A program made the position numbers and the translations under genes. A model generated the notes under the pieces. That model saw only the letters and a list, made by a program, of their open reading frames with translations. It was not told where the DNA came from and did no database searches. DNA of 64,000 bases from Rotaria macrura (taxonomy: Eukaryota > Rotifera > Eurotatoria > Philodinida > Philodinidae): assembly GCA_900239685.1 (NCBI GenBank), contig OENT01000066.1:124001-188000 (forward strand), in the 5' to 3' direction. This document shows positions 52,301 to 64,000 of this stretch, piece after piece. The first letter of the stretch is position 1. Every line of letters begins with the position of its first letter.

Positions 52301-53344
52301 TCGAATATCGAAGAAGACACGACTCGATTTTACGTGAAATACCTTCTTCACACTACTTCATGAATTTGATGAGATTTTAAAGTAAACATGAGCGGATATT
52401 ATAGTTTTGCTTTTTGTTTCAAACTGTACTGTAGTCGACAAAAAATTGACCTTAAATCGCCCCAGAAAATAAATATTAGAATTGGTCTAGTTGAAAATGC
52501 AACAATGTTGCTTGCGTGCGTTATCGTAAATGTATGAATCAATGTGAACGAGATGCAGCTGTTTAAGGTATGGAAATTTATACGGAAAACAAAGTTGTTT
52601 TGTAGACTCTAAATAGAAAATTTCTAAGTTTCAAACTTTTATCAATAGGATGTATGTTTGATAGTTCTGTAGTATTTATTGGAGGAGAAGATCATAATAC
52701 AAGTCTATATCGAAATTCAATATGACGAGAAGTATAAGCTTATGTTATATATATATATAAGTTTGTCCCTTCACAAGAATTGCACTAAGATTTGTTTATT
52801 TTTTTCATTTCGTTCTTTCCATAAAAACTTATAGATTGATGCCAATACGGATACGTTGATTGGTGAACAAGCGACATATGTACTTTTAAGAACAGATCTA
52901 CTCGATGCGTATCGCATTGTTGAAAAACAACAACAAGAACCAAACAATCCTACAACTGCACTAGCACTTAAACCAAGTATGGACACCGTCACATTGAAAG
53001 CAGCTATGGTAAGTGTACATGAATAGTTGTCGTCGGAAAGTCACCTAGAAGAATTTAGGTTAAATTTGATTCCTATTTGGCATCACCAGATCTTTATTTA
53101 ATGCCACAATTAAAGTATTTAACAAGTGCTGTTATTAGGTTAGTACATATTCATTATATTTTATCTTCTTCTATATCTATAACTATTTTATTGAAGAGAA
53201 AGAATCAAAAAGCGCTCAGTTGAATTAATATGTGCTGCTTATACTAGTCTTTATTCGGCGATAATGGATCCGAAAAATAGCTATGCAAATCCATATTCAA
53301 TTATGCTACATACGCCTGAACAAATTGTTAAATTACTTTCATAA
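49361..53344 (+). CDS. COG6: conserved oligomeric Golgi complex subunit 6
   Basis: Subunit of the COG tether (lobe B), which captures vesicles recycling within the Golgi. Eleven exons, 648 aa (human 657): 49361-49690, 49766-49824, 49882-49993, 50728-50881, 50944-51037, 51325-51603, 51661-51843, 51914-52247, 52835-53008, 53059-53138, 53197-53344. The N-terminal coiled coil is typical ([18 protein letters not shown], then [10 protein letters not shown]). The most conserved block is [17 protein letters not shown] followed by [16 protein letters not shown]. Later blocks include [30 protein letters not shown] and LMPQLKYL. The ATG is 1 nt after a TAATTTTAG acceptor and only 120 nt after the CNEP1R1 stop. 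Intron 3 (734 nt) and intron 8 (587 nt) are long, the others short. AATAAA is at 53460-53465. Confidence 0.96.
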
Positions 53345-53459
53345 TCTTAAAAACGGTATTCAAAAAGCAACACATATTGTTTCGATATTGATATTATTTT
53401 AAACAATCTTTCGTAAACGTTTTTTTTTTAAATTAGATCTGCATGTGAAAATTTCGTTA

Positions 53460-53465
53460 AATAAA
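53460..53465 (+). terminator. polyadenylation signal of COG6
   Basis: AATAAA 116 nt after the COG6 stop. It is the first clear signal after the gene and would also end a polycistronic unit starting at EDF1. Confidence 0.5.
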
Positions 53466-53469
53466 ATCA

Positions 53470-55050
53470 ATTATTTATTGATATTTTATCGGGTGATAAG
53501 CATAAAATAAATTTTTATTCATAAAATAAACAATCGAAATACGAAGATTTCTTTCTCATCATTGTCGATATTGCAAGTAAACATCAAGAGTTAACTGAAA
53601 CTTCTCAGTGGAAAGATACGGCGAGAACACAGTACATGGAACAATGTTCAATCTGTGTTAAACAAATGAACATTCAATTTCAACCGCGTTAATCATGATA
53701 CTTCAAGTTGAAAAATGTTTTGAGAAGTAGTTCAAACGAGTTAAAATCTATTATCTGTACTGAAAGTTTCAGGTTGTTGTTTCTTTGAATGAACCATTCT
53801 TAAGAAATTGTACAAAACAAAAGTTTCTAGTCAAATAACTCATCTTCCTCTTCATTCGGTTCATTTTTGATATTAGCAGAATTATTTCTAGTAGAACAAC
53901 ATTCATCAATAAAAGTATATTACGCGTTTTCTCGTAATAAATCAATTGTCTACTTCATTCGTATCACAACCAATCATTCATTATTAAAGGTAGATAACCG
54001 ACACGGTAAATGCTCCGTGTCACTGATTGCGCAAAGAAAAGCAGAGTTCACATTTAGTTTATGGCAAAGAAGAATTGAATATTTTGAACGATCATAAATT
54101 AAAAGAATATGAAATGTTGAAGTTCAAAATTGATCATTTGTAGTAGATAGTTTCTGTTTGATATAATTATTGCTAACACCAGAACTTATTCCGCCAGGTG
54201 AATCTGAATGAGAAACTTGAAGATGCTTTGAATTCTTAATTTGTCACTGTATAAACGCTGCAGTCATATTTAAAACAGAAACATTCATTGTGAATAGATT
54301 TTTTTCAAAGTCTAAAGGTGTTTTTATTGTCTGTTACCATGCAAAAAAAGAGATCATCGAATAACTTGAAGTTCATTACTAATAACGCTGATGGAAATCA
54401 ATGTCAGTAGAATATTTTTAAGTCGAATTCAACGATTGATTTATCATCTATCAGTTTTCAGAATGGTCAGAGCTCAGTGAACATCATATGGTTAAATAGG
54501 TTTGCACTGTTTGTCTAAGACGTTTGGTCAATATTGTGGTTATACATTGAAGCGGGCACACTGTACCCATCCAACTCCAATTTATCAGTCGAGATACATC
54601 CTTCATTTATTTCCTTGTGTAGATGTGAAGTTGAAAATGATTTTTTAGAAGTTGTATAGAAATCCGATTAGGCTGTTTTGAAATAAGAAGGTCGGAAACC
54701 ATTGTGAAACTTTCAAGTCAATCTTGTGTAAAAGTTTCCTTCGATTTATCTTCATAAATTGTGTGTAGTGAATCCGTTTTATCTTATGTTAAATGCAGAT
54801 GTTTTGTGTGATCCGATTTAGATGTCTACTTGTAATAGTACAGATCTCTTCAATCATGTTTAAGTTCGTCGAACAGTGTATATCGATTGTATCAAACGAA
54901 TCATCTTGTATGAAATAGGACTTTCGTAGTTGTTTGAAATGTTCAATAACGACGATGACTAATGATTACATTAGTTTATTAATACGAACTTTGTTTCTTA
55001 TACATAGTTTATAGTAAAAAAAGAGAATGACTAAAATATAAATAAGACAT
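53470..55050. other. intergenic region between COG6 and the coronin gene
   Basis: About 1.6 kb between two converging genes. A plus-strand frame at 53867-54097 lacks an ATG context, motifs or splice partners. No repeat or RNA gene seen. Confidence 0.5.
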
Positions 55051-55056
55051 AAATAA

Positions 55057-58000
55057 TCATCTACTCAGTCCATCATCATGATTCTCCGATTGAATTTTCA
55101 ATATACGTAATTCATCTTCAAGTAAACGAATTCGATTATCTTTTATTGATAAAAGTTCACTTAGTGATTCAATTTCGTCTTGTTGTTTAAGATACTCTTG
55201 ACGATACTGAAATGAAAACAAAAACGAAATGATCAAATCAAAAAAGAATCTTTGACTAACATCAATTCCATTTGTTTGCTGCTCTGGTTGCACTAAGGAA
55301 CAATGTTGATTTGTATCGAGACTCCAAACTTTTTTCTTAATTTCAATATTTTGTTTATTTGACGAGTTTGTTTGTCGTGTTTGATTTTGAAATTTATCTC
55401 TAAAAGACAATAAAACATCTTTTATCAACAAATAAAGTTTTGTAAGAGATAAATAGAGTTCTCATAAGCTATTAAAAGAATAGCTGATGTGATCATGGTC
55501 TCAATCATGAACAAAAGATATCTAAATATGAATTCAAAATTGCTGATCATTATTGATTGGTTGTGATTATAATAGACTAAGACAAACGGATAGAGAAACC
55601 ATTTGTGCAGTTGAATACTCTTCAACTTCATATGACGACGACAGACATTTTTCCAAGCGAGAAAAGGAAAAATTAAACGTATTCATACATAAAATTTACT
55701 CATGTAGAGTTACGAATGATCTCATTAAGTTACATAAGGAGTGTAAATGCTGAAAATTTCATTGAACGTCAATGTCTTTCAAGAGGCATGCAATCTGAAT
55801 GGATATACTTGACTGTGTCGTCCAATTATAAGAAAAACTACTGTTTACTGTCAAAACATTCAATATTTCACGAATTATTAGATGGTATCAATTGAAAATT
55901 TCATGACGTTCAAACATGCGTCATGCGTAAAACTTTTTATTCTGATCATTTTAGAAATGTATTTCTCTCTGCTATGAATCTGACAATGTTCAAACTTTAG
56001 TTAACCTCTCAACGAACTATTTATAATTGTTCTATGAATTCGAACAGGATTCAACCACAATATGTTCTTTTTGGTAAGAATCTTTTTTGTCCTATGAAAG
56101 CAGTACTACAGTTTATTTCTATAGAAGACTTTTTTTTATACCTGATAAAATGAAATTCTGTACTTGTTATCGGCATTCTCAATGATTCGATTTTTCTTAA
56201 ACCTGTCTGATTTGCTTCTTGTTTAAGGTCAATGGATAGTTTTTCAATAGATAAAGATGTTGGCAATAATGGATCAAGTGTATGAGATTTTTGTGTAGGT
56301 GTTACTTCTGCTATAGGTACTTGAGTGGTTCGTTGTGATAATCCGCGATTTGAAAAAATAGACGTCGAATCAAATGTACGATATGTGGTTATCTTTGGCG
56401 TGTTTGTATTGTCTACACAATCTTTCATGGAGACTAATATTGGATCACGATCAATGCCAGATATCCATTCATCAGCTGATGCAGCTGGATATGGACCGGG
56501 CGTGTCAGGATATATATCATATTGAAAGACTTCTGCTTTTCTTGGAACTAAAATCAGAGAATATTGAAATATATTATGTCGTTTAATATTTTCGAAACTT
56601 AAAGGAATTGACTCTAACGAGAAAACGAAACTCGGCGAGATGAACAAGATATAGGATCGACATTGCAGTTTAATAAATCTTTAAAATGGAGTCATTTCTT
56701 TGTCTGAAAACTAATTTGCATCAAAATTTTACGAGAAAAGTTTTTCTACTGAATAATTTTTGATCATTCAATGTATTCTGATTTAATTAAATATATTCAG
56801 TCAAATGGAATTCGAGAATGTTGTCATAAAGGCTTAGTTTTGAGATTTAATTGCCTGCCGGAATTGTATCTACTCAGAAGTATCTACGTATGATGAATAA
56901 CAATCTTAAATATGTTTTTTTTTATTGAATTGAAACGTGAAAATTTTGTCTTAGTACATAACATATACTTCGAAAAGTCAAATTTTTGAACAATAACTAG
57001 ACAACGAATTCTAATTCGAGTTCTTTTTTCATGCAACTTACAAATGAATAAATCTATCGTCTAGAAATATCGATAAACAAGTTCCGATGAAGTCCATTGT
57101 GATCATTTCTCGAATATTATTTTGATTAGTTCAAATGAATTCTAGATATACTTTGTGAAAGATAAACAAGGTCGATCTATTGAATTGATCGCAAACATTT
57201 TCTAGTCACTCGAAAGTGATGTCTTATCATAGAACATGAATGACTAAGGACAAATGATAAATTTATCAAAATACAAACAAACCAATCATCGATATGGGTT
57301 CACAAACCGATCCCGTAGCAAATAATTTATAAAATCGCATGATTTCATTACGAGTAACATCAAGACCAATTTTTGGCATTGCACCTTTAAACATAGAAGA
57401 ATTCAAAAATAAAACAATCGACCTTTAAAAGTCATTTACCAAGACATCGTTGAGGTGATGATGACTTGTATTCCGATAGAAAATATAAACAAGGTCCATT
57501 TTGATCAGTCAATTCATAATAACGAATATTTCCATCGCCCTACATTCATAATCTTGTTCTATTTTAATCAAAAGAAAGTCTTCTTTTTTTCATACTTTTC
57601 CAGCTAAGTATATTGTTCGCGTATCATGATCATAAAATGGAACAAGAACACCGGCACCGAAATCAATTGTTTCGATGACCAATGGACTTGTTAAATCATG
57701 CTTAATGAATTTAAGAAAAAAAAAAGCAAAACAGATTCTACTTTTATTTTCTAGCTTAACAGAAAAAGAAATTCATACAGCATTCCAAATTGCTATCTGT
57801 CTTTCAAATTGTTTTCCGAAGCCCGTTGATAAGAGACGATTCGTATCACCTAAAAATAAGACCTTTGATGTTTTCGGACCTGAATGTCCAATATCATCCT
57901 ACAACAAGCAAAGATAAAGATCTTCAAAATCAATTCAAATCGTCATATTTACTGAAATTATTCGACCCGAACGTGCTTCAATAACACGTATATGCTTATC

Positions 58001-58633
58001 TTTGCATGTTGTTGCAAATAATGAACCATTGCGATTCCATGATATCGATTGTATTGCATTCAGATGACAACGATAAATTTGAATGGGTTCAGCTTTTTCA
58101 ACATTCCACAATATAACTTGATAATCAAAGCCGGCACTCAATAGAAGATTTTCCGTTGTTGGATGCCATTCAATATAATCGACACGTCTTTGATGTCCAT
58201 GTAAATCAATTTTCCATTGATATGTATCTGATTTGAGACCATCATTGGGTATGTACCAAATCTTAATTGTACCATCGTCTGAACATGAAGCTATTTCATT
58301 GTCATTGAATGGATTAAATTTAAGATCAACAACAGGTCCTCGATGTCCAGTAATACGAGGATGATTGACATCGACACGACCGACCTAAATTAAATATTTG
58401 AATGAATGAGATGAATACAAAAAACTGCTCAGACAAACCTCTGATAAAAGTAACACAAGGAAATTTCCACCACCTGATGTTTCTGTTACAATCGCTAAAA
58501 ATTTTGAATTAACAGCACAAAAGCTTCCATCATGCGCATTACGTGTTATCGAAATATTTTTATAGCAATCCTGTTCACGGTGTGGTGAGCCAAATACATG
58601 ACGAAATTTAGAGACACGAACTTTGAATGGCAT
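55057..58633 (-). CDS. coronin, type II / CORO2-like actin-binding protein
   Basis: WD40 protein that binds F-actin and the Arp2/3 complex. Nine exons give 582 aa: 58633-58439, 58384-57953, 57898-57779, 57700-57596, 57539-57440, 57384-57283, 56547-56142, 55399-55261, 55206-55057. The start MPFKVRVSKFRHVFGSPHRE and AVNSKFLAIVTETSGGG are the coronin signature. WD repeats follow (IASCSDDGTIKIW, LLSAGFDYQVILWN, LFATTCKDKHIRVIE), then KGDGNIRYYELTD, MPKIGLDVTRNEIMRFYKL and DIYPDTPGPYPAASADEW, about residues 1-400. A variable linker (about 400-530) is longer than in human CORO2A (525 aa). The last exon encodes a coiled coil (YLKQQDEIESLSELLSIKDN, then RIRLLEDELR), which fits coronin trimerisation. 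A TATTTAG acceptor abuts the ATG. Blocks such as NPFNDNEIASC favour CORO2 over CORO1. Confidence 0.93.
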
Positions 58634-58649
58634 CTAAATAGAATATATT

Positions 58650-61600
58650 TATGCATGTAGATCTATGTATTGAGAAAATGATTTCTTCCAGACTGTTAGT
58701 TTTTATTGAAGAAGAAGAAATATGAGGCCTACGCTCATTTTTCATGTCAGAATGATTGCATTTTCTATCCTCGATTTATTCTTTTTTTATTCTTCAACGC
58801 TTTCTTTCTTCACGCATACATAAATGCATGTCTTAAATGAATACAATGTGAACTAATCTGTCATGAAGTACGCGGAAGTTTCGAAGACGCTGTTCAACTT
58901 AAGGTGATTCATTACTAACGAAATACAGGAAGAAAGTGTGTGTATGCTTACTATATGTGTACTCTTTTTTATGTGTACGTTCATGTGAATTAAGAAAAGA
59001 AAAATGTTCTGTTTCGATCAGATTATGTACATCGAAATCTTACCCTATTATTAATTCTACATTATAGCAGAGAAGATAGAGAAAAGAAGAATGACATTGC
59101 TTTACTAGTTCAATCACTATCATCAATTTTTCATATGTGCATTAAGAATATAAGATACTAGGCCGTTACATTCACAAGTATTCATTATAGTGACCACTTA
59201 TAAGAGTATATTATAATTAATGGAGCACTCCGTCGATTCGTTATTTGATCTACTTTTCTTTGATATTACATAACATTTCCTTGTCGATCGATGATATTCA
59301 TCGAAACATCTTCGAATTCTGATTACTTTACAACAGAAAACATTCACTGACAGAAGCATCGGTTGAGATTCTTTTTTTGTCTTCTTTTTCTTTTTTCTTC
59401 TTCTTCTTTTTACAATCTCAGACAATCGGGTCAAACATACAGGCGCACTACGAGAAAATGTGAATAAAAGAAAGAATAGTAGCGAAGAGCACAATAGACT
59501 AGACATATAGCGCATATGTCATAAAAAACCGAGAAGAATTCAATTCTTTTTTTTTCCTCATTTATATTTAAAAACATTGACAATGCACAAACAATAGATC
59601 GCCTGTTGAATATATACTTTCATCAATAATCGATTAACCTTTTTGTCTTACGGAATAAAATAATTTTTTACAAGCATACACTTGAATGGCTCAATAAGAT
59701 TTATGTCTTAATCATCGATCATTAGAAAGAATAGAGAGAAAAAAAAGATCATAACACATTTTGACAATCAATATAAATTGTTACTGTAATCAACGTCATT
59801 TCATGTGAATATGTGAAGTTGTCTTTAGACGTGACTCAATTATTCAATTAACAACGTTGACTATATGTTCATGTAACTCGTTCATAATTTGATTTTATTC
59901 CTAAGTTAAGAATACGTCAACTATGTATTTATTTTCAATGTCATTTCTATTATATCGGTCAATGAAGTGTACTTAAATATATTACGTGCTAACATTGCAT
60001 GAGAAGAAAAATTTTCCTTTTCTATATTACTCTCCATGGACACATAGTTAGTGATAGCGTACAAGTGTTCGAATATAAATACCTATGAAAGTATGATTAA
60101 AAATAAGTGAGGTATCTCTCTCACATTTATTTCTATTATATTTGTTTGGCATTAACCTCACATGTAAACATAACATTTGACTTACTTCTCGTTCTTGTTA
60201 TATAGAAGAATAGAATGGTTATGAAATAAACAATCGAAATCATTTGTAAATGTCACATGAAATTCTGCAGATCAAATCATTTGTTTCGCGTAAATGTTCA
60301 TGAAAATAAAATCTATCTAGAAAAGAATATTCGAAATTCATAGTTCCCAAACATCATGTACATGACTTGGAAAATCTACGGTAATTGAATATTTAAAATG
60401 ATAGAAGCGATAAATGGCATACGTATGTTCTTATAATGAGGTATATAAATTGATGAAGATCTATATTTGAATAGAATTAATATTAATCATATACATTACG
60501 AGTGATGTTATCTACATAAATAGGATGAAAATAAGTAAATTCGAGTCAATGAAAAATAAACCTACGATTGTGTCAACGGGAGTTGCAAATCCCTCTTTGA
60601 GAGAGAGAGAGAGAGAGGGGAAAACTGAAACTAGATTGAAAAAGAAATCCGAAATTTTACTACATGTCAAAGAGGCGTATTCTACTTACCAATTAATTCA
60701 ACAATGTTCGGATTACTTCAAAAATTGAAGTACCCTATTTTAATTTCCGAGTCGGCTTGCTACACGATGAGTACATGAATTCGACGCGTATGATACTTTG
60801 ATCTCAATCAATGTAAGGGTTATGTACCGAGCCTTTTCGAGAAAAATATTCAAGTAAAAATTAGCATAATTAATAATACATTATTTATGTAGCACGTTTG
60901 TGAAGAATACTCATTGAAAAACAAACGACCGAAAAAGAACCGATCTACTTGATATAAAGACAAAAGAGAAATATGGCTCCTTCTGATGAATTGATTTTGT
61001 GATATAAGTTTTTTTTGAAACTGTTTTATCAATGGCTTGGAGTCTTTCGTCTTTTGTTGTAATTCGTAAAGAAAAGAATCATCTGCAATACTTTTAATGC
61101 CTATTCTATATTGAGACATTTTTCAAGATAGGATACAATTGTATTAGACTATCCCATCGCAAAATATTTTAAGATGACCTGCCAATCTACCTTGTTTATG
61201 TTCGTGTTGATATTTTTCTGTTATTCAACGTTATTTACAAATGATACCAACACAAGAAAAATCTACCATATTTTATAAGCCACAAGGTTACAACATGTAC
61301 TATCGTAAAATATAATCATATGTAAATATTGATATCTCAAATCCATTCAGACTAATTCACAATCTCACTTTGATGGTGTACAATCTACTTAGTATACGAT
61401 ATTGAATGGAAATCCATTAGTGTGACTATTACATTGATCATTTACAGTATATCCAATTTAGATTTTTGTCTGAAAATTGTAAAAGAATACTACATTAACT
61501 TAGATTAACGCATGTTGGATAGTAAGACTAATAAGGCTAATCTCGGATGAAATATGAAGTATGAATATTGCATGCTATATAAAAATGTTGCTTAAGTCTA

Positions 61601-64000
61601 AAGCAGGTGTTGTATAAAAATAGGATTAGAATGATGTGCATGAAATTGGATCGTCTTTTAAGTTAACGAAACCTTCGAACAAATGAAAAAGTTAATATAT
61701 ACTTGTAATCGAAGATGTGGGTGTACAAGAAAGAGAACAACTATATTCGCATGTGTACAAGAGCATAATCTAAGTTGATCTTTCTTGCTTTATTTACTTA
61801 TAATTAAATTTTGCTTGTTTTTGGAAAAAAATTTCATCCATTATGGTTAGTTTTGTCTTATATGATGGATGTGTTTTGATTGATTTCATGTAAATCAAAC
61901 GATGTTTGTTTTTCTTATTAAATTCATGCTGGATCTACAACAACTTGTGTTACATTTGTAACTAATGCTCATAGAATTCTCAAATTAAACGTTTTGTCCA
62001 TGGTCAATCTTCAAATAGACTAAGTTTATGTTGCTTCCATATTGGAGTCGAGGTTACATACGCATGATTACTCATACTGAATTGACATTTTTGAAGAGAA
62101 AAGAAGATATTCAATATCGAATAGATTGGGTTCAAGCATTACATAAGTACATAATTACAATTTTTTAGTAACTTGTACCGAAAAAATAATTCAATGACGT
62201 ATCGTATACATATATGTCACTAGACATGAATGTATCATTCATTCGATTTGATATTGCACAAAACTTGTTCAAGAAATCGAACAGTATAAAATTCATTTCG
62301 ATCAATATCATGCATCATGATTTCAATAGCAAAAATGGTGTAAATCTTATAAAATAAAATCATAAAATGTACTGAGTTGCTGTTTCATTATCATGAACTC
62401 TATCTGAAGCTAGATTTGTTTTTTAATTTGATTCCACTCTTCATTGAATAGTACGACATAGGATGAATGTTCAGGTTAACGATAGATTATATCGACTAGT
62501 TTTGAAACATTTCCATAAAAGATTCATGAGCTAGATGTAATTTAAAAAACGAGCAATCAGTATGAATGCCTCTGATAGTTCATTGAAGTGAAATCTACAA
62601 TATATATGTAAAGCTTATTCTGTTTCTTTCTTTTTACTCTCTTTGGATTGAAAAATATGGCATCTGATGCATTCTTAATTTTACTTCAAATGTCATTTAC
62701 AGTAATATCAAGATGGCGCGATACCTTTGTCAATGGCCTACTTAAAACTTCTACTGAAAATTAGTTTGTATTCTACAATGAAAGATCTAGTTTTAAAATA
62801 AGTCACTGTCTAATTTCGAATCAGTCAAAACTAAATTTTATCGAAAATTTTCGCCAATGATTAAAACGAATTCTTATCGTATGTCTTTCAATGCACTCTG
62901 TCGTTGTTGTTTGTCTCAAAGATTATAGATTAGTTTTCTTCTAAATACTACATACGATGAAAATTACTTTCAATCAATGAAATTATGATTCGATAGAGTT
63001 TTTCTGGAAGATTATGACTTTCATATTCACTACGTTTTCTGTTTACATTTCAATGACCAACACGCTTGAAAGCAGCATCTAGTTTGTGATTTCTTTCTAT
63101 TATATCAATACTAGATGCGTTTGCCAAAGAGCCAATCCAAATTTTCGAAATACATGTTTTATTTTCTCTAGTGGTAAATGTGATATTTAGATTTCCTAAG
63201 TTTCACTTAAAACAGGTTTTGCGTTAATATGATGGTTCAAATACGAAAAGTATTCTAAAAATGAATCTATCGTGGATAACATTGGATTAAGTTCAGTAAA
63301 ATGAATGCAAATATGTTTTTATGTTTCCTTTTGTTATCGTTAGATTTTCATACGGAATTTCAAACGATACACTGTAGAGTAAAATCTATTTCCAATGATG
63401 AAGATCAAGCCAAAAAATATTCTTGTATCATATATTTTGAAATGATTGATCGTTGAGAAGAATAATACAAGACCTAGATATATATTTACTATGACAATCA
63501 ACATCTTCACAGAAGTCAATATAATATAAATTCTAAGCGACAATAACGACAAGATGATATGGAAGACATTTTTCACATGTGCAATATTTGTGAACATTAT
63601 CTAGACGACTATACGTAGTACTTTTTCTTTCTTTCTTTTTTTGAGCAATTGATTTACATAAAGATTTATATATCACATTTTCTTTATGAAAATGCACCTG
63701 CGAATATATAGAAGAAACCAGCGTTGAAGTTTTAATTCAAATATTGCATAGTATTGAACTGAAAAATTCATTTCAGAAACAAAAACTATCCAGAAGATGT
63801 CTAGAACCGTGCAGATATCATAGTATGTAAGTAAACACAAGTTGCAATAAAACGAGAGTGGAACCAATTCTTGCAGAGTCGAATTTTATGCCATTTTTTT
63901 TGTAAAGATAAGATTATACTACGCCATTTAAAGGTGCTTGCAATTGTGAATGAAACATTCAATTGTTCGAATGAGATTTTTAATACATTTACAATAGTTC
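58650..64000. other. gene-poor right end
   Basis: About 5.3 kb without a supported gene. A (GA)n run lies at about 60599-60617. A minus-strand frame at 60850-61119 has a reasonable ATG and a possible donor, but no recognisable motif or partner exon. The left part must contain the promoter of the coronin gene. Confidence 0.5.
60599..60617. repeat. (GA)n microsatellite
   Basis: About nine GA units ending in GGGG, in noncoding sequence. Confidence 0.85.

Noticed and set aside
60850-61119. Minus-strand ORF with a reasonable ATG and a possible donor at about 60947
   Set aside because: No recognisable domain and no convincing downstream exon before the coronin gene. It could be a first exon, but the sequence alone does not support it.
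1-64000. CRISPR array, rRNA, tRNA, telomeric repeat, transposase, reverse transcriptase or viral gene
   Set aside because: I looked for each and found no repeat-spacer array, conserved RNA core or catalytic motif of these types.

Overview
This is eukaryotic nuclear DNA. It is strongly AT-rich, its coding genes are split by many introns (mostly 50-80 nt with GT..AG borders, some 0.5-1.2 kb), and all recognisable proteins are of animal type: a metal transporter, a monoamine transporter, a rhodopsin-type receptor, a secreted Ig protein, coronin, a Golgi tether subunit and a dynein light chain. The small introns, compact AT-rich genes, crotonase paralogues of bacterial character and splice acceptors sitting just before start codons together suggest a bdelloid rotifer. 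That is an inference from style; no marker gene in the window proves it. Exon structures were rebuilt by hand from splice signals, reading phase and family similarity. For every multi-exon gene listed, the exon lengths sum to a whole number of codons.

Layout. 585-7625 (+) is a CNNM (ancient conserved domain) metal transporter in 11 exons, followed tail to tail by a Tctex-type dynein light chain (7936-8328, -). A possible orphan ORF lies at 9732-10022 (+). 10464-12946 (+) is an 8-exon SLC6 monoamine-type transporter, tail to tail with an intronless class A-like GPCR (13092-14222, -). After a gene-poor stretch with one doubtful small secreted ORF come two similar crotonase-family genes on the minus strand (17627-18476 and 24693-25530). 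Between them is a long inverted repeat (22618-24145) whose arms carry matching convergent small ORFs. 25860-26234 (-) looks like a neuropeptide precursor. Two deserts of about 5 and 6 kb flank an Ig-domain gene (31158-34095, -). 40237-46708 (-) is an 18-exon FTSJ3/Spb1 rRNA methyltransferase. 47948-53344 (+) is a tight same-strand cluster of EDF1/MBF1, CNEP1R1 and COG6. 55057-58633 (-) is a coronin-2-like gene, and 58634-64000 holds no gene I can support.

Function. The conserved genes are unrelated housekeeping or signalling genes: Mg/metal homeostasis, dynein cargo binding, monoamine uptake, ribosome biogenesis, transcription co-activation, control of a nuclear-envelope lipid phosphatase, Golgi retrograde tethering and actin control. 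They do not form a pathway. The points most worth a second look are the AG acceptors 0-29 nt before the start codon of about ten genes (candidate spliced-leader trans-splicing), the operon-like EDF1-CNEP1R1-COG6 cluster, the candidate amidated neuropeptide, the crotonase paralogue that has lost its conserved Glu, and the inverted repeat with twin ORFs.
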